Shown piece by piece: positions 14,236 through 16,481 of a stretch of 16,481 nucleotides of DNA. The notes beneath the pieces were generated by a model. It saw only the letters and a program-made list of their open reading frames with translations, ran no database searches and was not told where the DNA came from. Every line of letters starts with the position of its first letter. The stretch's first letter is position 1. This DNA comes from CAYVAP01 sp964343195. Its GTDB lineage: Bacteria > Bacteroidota > Bacteroidia > J057. A program made the translations under genes and the position numbers. The stretch is from positions 1-16,481 of the forward strand of contig CAYFIR010000143.1 in the NCBI GenBank assembly GCA_964343195.1, written 5' to 3'.

Positions 14236-14691
14236 TCACTGACTCGCGGCTGTTTTGATCGCAGCTTTGATGCGCGTGTAGGTGCCGCAGCGACAGAGGT
14301 TGCCGTCCATGGCGGCTTCTATTTCCTCGTCGGTCGGGTTGGGGTTGGATTTCAGAAGGGCGACGGCGTTCATGATCTGTCCAGCCTGGCAATAGCCACA
14401 CTGGGGCACGTCGTGTTCGAGCCAGGCTTTTTGGACGGGGTGATCGGCATGCTCGGACAAGCCCTCAATGGTGGTAATCGGTTGGTCACCTACGGCTGAG
14501 ACTGGGAGCACGCAGGAGCGGATTGCTTCTCCGTCCAGATGAACTGTGCAGGCACCACACATGGCAATGCCACAGCCAAATTTGGTTCCCACCAGATCCA
14601 GATGATCCCGAAGTACCCACAGAATCGGGGTATCCGGCTCCACATCCACTTGATGTTCTTTGCCATTAACGTTCAGGGTAAATAATGCCAT
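14236..14691 (-). CDS. (2Fe-2S)-binding small subunit of molybdenum hydroxylase (IorA-like)
   Basis: This protein of 151 residues carries two 2Fe-2S clusters. The N-terminal plant-ferredoxin-like domain has GCGIAMCGACTVHLDG with a fourth Cys in IRSCVLP; the C-terminal helical domain has CGYCQAGQ and NLCRCGTYTRI. All eight cluster cysteines are present and spacing is normal for this family. It passes electrons from the Moco subunit encoded 98 bp downstream. It has no signal peptide, so it should leave the cell interior by hitchhiking with the Tat-targeted large subunit, as is known for related dehydrogenases. The final acceptor is probably a cytochrome or similar carrier, not encoded here (inference). 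Confidence 0.94.
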   Translation of the reverse strand: MALFTLNVNGKEHQVDVEPDTPILWVLRDHLDLVGTKFGCGIAMCGACTVHLDGEAIRSCVLPVSAVGDQPITTIEGLSEHADHPVQKAWLEHDVPQCGYCQAGQIMNAVALLKSNPNPTDEEIEAAMDGNLCRCGTYTRIKAAIKTAASQ

Positions 14692-14971
14692 GATGCCTCG
14701 TTTTCAAGTCAGTAAATGGAGGAATATTCCAATTTAAGGGGAGAAATAAGTATGGAACTCAAACGACAAATTACAGAATCCAAGCATGGTGATCAAATGT
14801 CCGAACTGCCATACGAGTCGTTTATCGGGCCGTATTTAAAGCCTCGATTAGACCCAAAAGTTTAACATTGCGTCAGCTTTTTCTGTTCTCTGGTTCATTT
14901 GGCAAATGAAAGCGGGAGTGGTTATTTTGGATGAATCCCCCCCTGCGCACATTTGATCTGATCATCCTGGA
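14692..14971. other. Divergent promoter region of hydroxylase and cysteine desulfurase genes
   Basis: This 280-bp region separates the hydroxylase small-subunit start from the cysteine desulfurase start, and both promoters must be here. I see no gene, riboswitch or strong hairpin in it. The desulfurase-side promoter is listed separately. For the hydroxylase side I did not find a convincing TTTG/TAnnTTTG pair; that strand is T- and C-rich near 14715-14750. Confidence 0.5.
14898..14930 (+). promoter_or_regulatory. Putative Bacteroidota-type promoter of the cysteine desulfurase gene
   Basis: TTTG at 14898-14901 is followed after 21 bp by TATTTTGG at 14923-14930, close to the Bacteroidota consensus of TTTG, 19-21 bp, then TAnnTTTG. 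The -7 element departs from consensus near its end. The start codon is about 40 bp downstream, which is a reasonable leader. Single-promoter matches by eye are weak evidence. Confidence 0.4.
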
Positions 14972-16135
14972 ATGAAGCCCAAACAGAAAATTTACCTGGA
15001 CTACAACGCGACCACTCCGGTTGATCCCAGGGTGTTGGAGGAGATGATTCCCTTTTTTACGGATAAATTTGGCAACTTTTCCAGCCGCAGCCATGCTTTC
15101 GGATGGGAGGCCGAAGAAGCCGTGGACATTGCACGTGAACAGGTCGCCAGCCTTATCGGAGCCAGGCCGAGCGAAGTCATCTTCACCTCCGGCGCCACCG
15201 AGGCCCTCAACCTCGCCCTGATCGGCACCTGCCGCGCCAACCAACACCGAGGCAACCACCTCATCACCTGCGCTACCGAGCACCGCGCCGTGCTTGACAC
15301 CTGTCACCACCTGGAAGACCAGGGGTTTCGGGTTACCTTCCTGCCCGTCGATGCTCAGGGACGAATTGACCTCACAGAGCTGCAAGCAGCCATCACCGAC
15401 CAGACCATTCTTATCAGCCTGATGGCTGCCAACAACGAGACGGGTGTCCTTCATCCGCTGGAAAAAATTGCCCATATCGCACAGGAGCAGGACATTCTGT
15501 TCCTCTGCGACGCGACCCAGGCAGTTGGGAAAATCCCCTTTGACATGGGCAAATTGGGAACAGACATGGCGGCGCTATCAGCGCACAAAATATACGGTCC
15601 CAAGGGCGTCGGGGCACTGTGCATTCGCAAGCGGCCCGGCTGGTACCTGACGCCGCAGCTTTTCGGTGGCGGCCAGGAAAAAGGCCTGCGACCCGGCACC
15701 CTCAACGTGCCGGGCATCGTTGGACTGGGGAAAGCCTGTGAAATCGCCGCTGCGGAAATGGAAGCCGAGGGCATTCGCCTGCGAAAACTCCGAGATCAAT
15801 TGGAGGGGGAGTTGACACAGATAAAAGGCGTGCAGGTGAACGGTGGCGAGGCTGAACGTTTACCCCACATGACCAACCTGTCTTTCGCCCACCTCGACGG
15901 CAACCGCCTCATTCGTTCGCTGAAACATCTGGCCCTTTCCCGTGGTTCGGCCTGTTCGTCCGTGACAGAAAAGCCCTCCCATGTGCTGACGGCGATGGGA
16001 CTTTCGGAGGAATTGGCTCTGGCCTCTCTGCGAATCGGACTGGGGAGATTTACCACCCAGGAAGAAGTTGAGATCGCCACTCAGAGCATCAGGGCGGCAG
16101 TTGAAAAGCTGCTATTGCTTGGAGCAGGGAAATAG
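14972..16135 (+). CDS. Class-V cysteine desulfurase (NifS/IscS type)
   Basis: This PLP-dependent enzyme of 387 residues converts L-cysteine to L-alanine and a protein-bound persulfide. Key features are YLDYNATTPVDPRVLEEM at 8-25, TSGATEALNLAL, ATEHRAVLD with His104 stacking on PLP, the MAANNETGVLHPLEKI block, SAHKIYGPKG with PLP-binding Lys206, the QEKGLRPGTLNVPGIVG segment, and the mobile Cys loop SRGSACSS with catalytic Cys328. It looks complete and of type I. No iscU, sufBCD or other Fe-S assembly gene is beside it, so it is not an obvious isc operon member. It is divergent from a molybdenum hydroxylase pair, which suggests possible supply of the sulfido ligand of the cofactor. Confidence 0.93.
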   Translation: MKPKQKIYLDYNATTPVDPRVLEEMIPFFTDKFGNFSSRSHAFGWEAEEAVDIAREQVASLIGARPSEVIFTSGATEALNLALIGTCRANQHRGNHLITCATEHRAVLDTCHHLEDQGFRVTFLPVDAQGRIDLTELQAAITDQTILISLMAANNETGVLHPLEKIAHIAQEQDILFLCDATQAVGKIPFDMGKLGTDMAALSAHKIYGPKGVGALCIRKRPGWYLTPQLFGGGQEKGLRPGTLNVPGIVGLGKACEIAAAEMEAEGIRLRKLRDQLEGELTQIKGVQVNGGEAERLPHMTNLSFAHLDGNRLIRSLKHLALSRGSACSSVTEKPSHVLTAMGLSEELALASLRIGLGRFTTQEEVEIATQSIRAAVEKLLLLGAGK

Positions 16136-16481
16136 TGGGATTGTAGGGGGTATAGGGTTTAAGTAGGAGTCCAACAATAACTATAAGATGAGGTATGGAG
16201 GAAATGGAGGTATGAAGGTCCTTAGGCAGCGATTTGCCTCCATATCCTCCGTTCCTTCGGCTCCGCTCCCCGATTACCCGGGATCTTCGACAGGACAAGA
16301 CTTCATACCTATGAAATTCTATCCAACTGCTTATAGGGGAGATATTGGAAGTAGCTTCACTCTACCTTACTTGAAAACTATCCCTTAGTTCCCTTCGCGG
16401 CCTTCTTAGCGACCTTTGCGGTAAGAAACGCTCAAAAAATTAGTTCCGCTTTTGACTTGATCTCTTGCCCGCATACTGCGT
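16136..16481. other. Gene-free repeat-bearing tail of the window
   Basis: No credible gene is seen in these 346 bp. It contains nested inverted repeats: GGAGGAAATGGAGG (16197-16210) matches the complement of CCTCCATATCCTCC (16237-16250) at 13 of 14 bases, and AGGTATGAAG (16208-16217) pairs perfectly with CTTCATACCT (16301-16310). The 37-bp stretch at 16397-16433 is a diverged copy of 9445-9481. A gene may begin beyond the right edge. Confidence 0.6.

Noticed and set aside
14972..16135. Assigning iscS or sufS as gene name
   Set aside because: Motifs fit type I cysteine desulfurases generally, but there is no isc or suf context to decide the paralogue.

Overview
The window looks like a chromosomal piece of a member of the Bacteroidota, probably a Saprospiria/Lewinella-like marine or freshwater bacterium; this is an inference from gene content. 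Pointers are the secretory style (many lipoproteins with LxxC lipoboxes, signal peptides ending in AQ or GQ), an OmpA/PD40 outer-membrane protein, a membrane-anchored AraC-type regulator, a SusC-like plug fragment, a (T/L)xx(A)C-type Tat lipoprotein, weak Shine-Dalgarno signals, and one TTTG-N21-TAnnTTTG-like promoter. No rRNA, tRNA, CRISPR or phage module is visible.

Layout. 1-131: tail of an IS1595/ISXO2-type transposase running off the left edge. 215-1434 (+): unknown lipoprotein and a DUF1801 (YdhG-like) protein. 1439-6225 (-): a compact three-gene run, reading from the right: OmpA-family protein with a laminin-G-like front, PD40 propeller and regulatory-like domain; a membrane AraC-type regulator 10 bp later; and a lipoprotein alpha/beta hydrolase of the S33/tripeptidyl-aminopeptidase type whose nucleophile elbow is altered. 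6388-7188 (-): exported dienelactone-hydrolase-like protein. 7189-7786: a 600-bp gene-free island holding a 156-bp hairpin-rich MITE-like element between two 97-bp direct repeats with REP-like palindromes. 7787-8335 (+): RNA 2',3'-cyclic phosphodiesterase (thpR). 8400-8933 (-): YceI-family protein with a paired palindromic motif upstream. 9081-9299 (-): 72-residue exported peptide ending just after a SusC-type plug start. 9480-10478 (-): TAXI-type TRAP solute-binding lipoprotein without its permease. 10600-11813 (+): two tandem paralogous small beta-barrel-like proteins. 11930-14691 (-): two-subunit molybdenum hydroxylase (2Fe-2S small subunit, then Tat-exported Moco large subunit, the IorAB-like arrangement). 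14972-16135 (+): class-V cysteine desulfurase divergent from it. 16136-16481: gene-free repeat-bearing tail.

How parts may work together. The molybdenum hydroxylase pair is an obvious functional unit, and the divergent cysteine desulfurase is a plausible sulfur donor for the sulfido ligand of its cofactor (inference). The OmpA/AraC/hydrolase run may be an envelope-sensing and peptide- or ester-processing unit (inference). Much of the intergenic DNA is made of small palindromic or tandem dispersed repeats rather than genes; the most striking are the MITE-like element and its flanking repeats.
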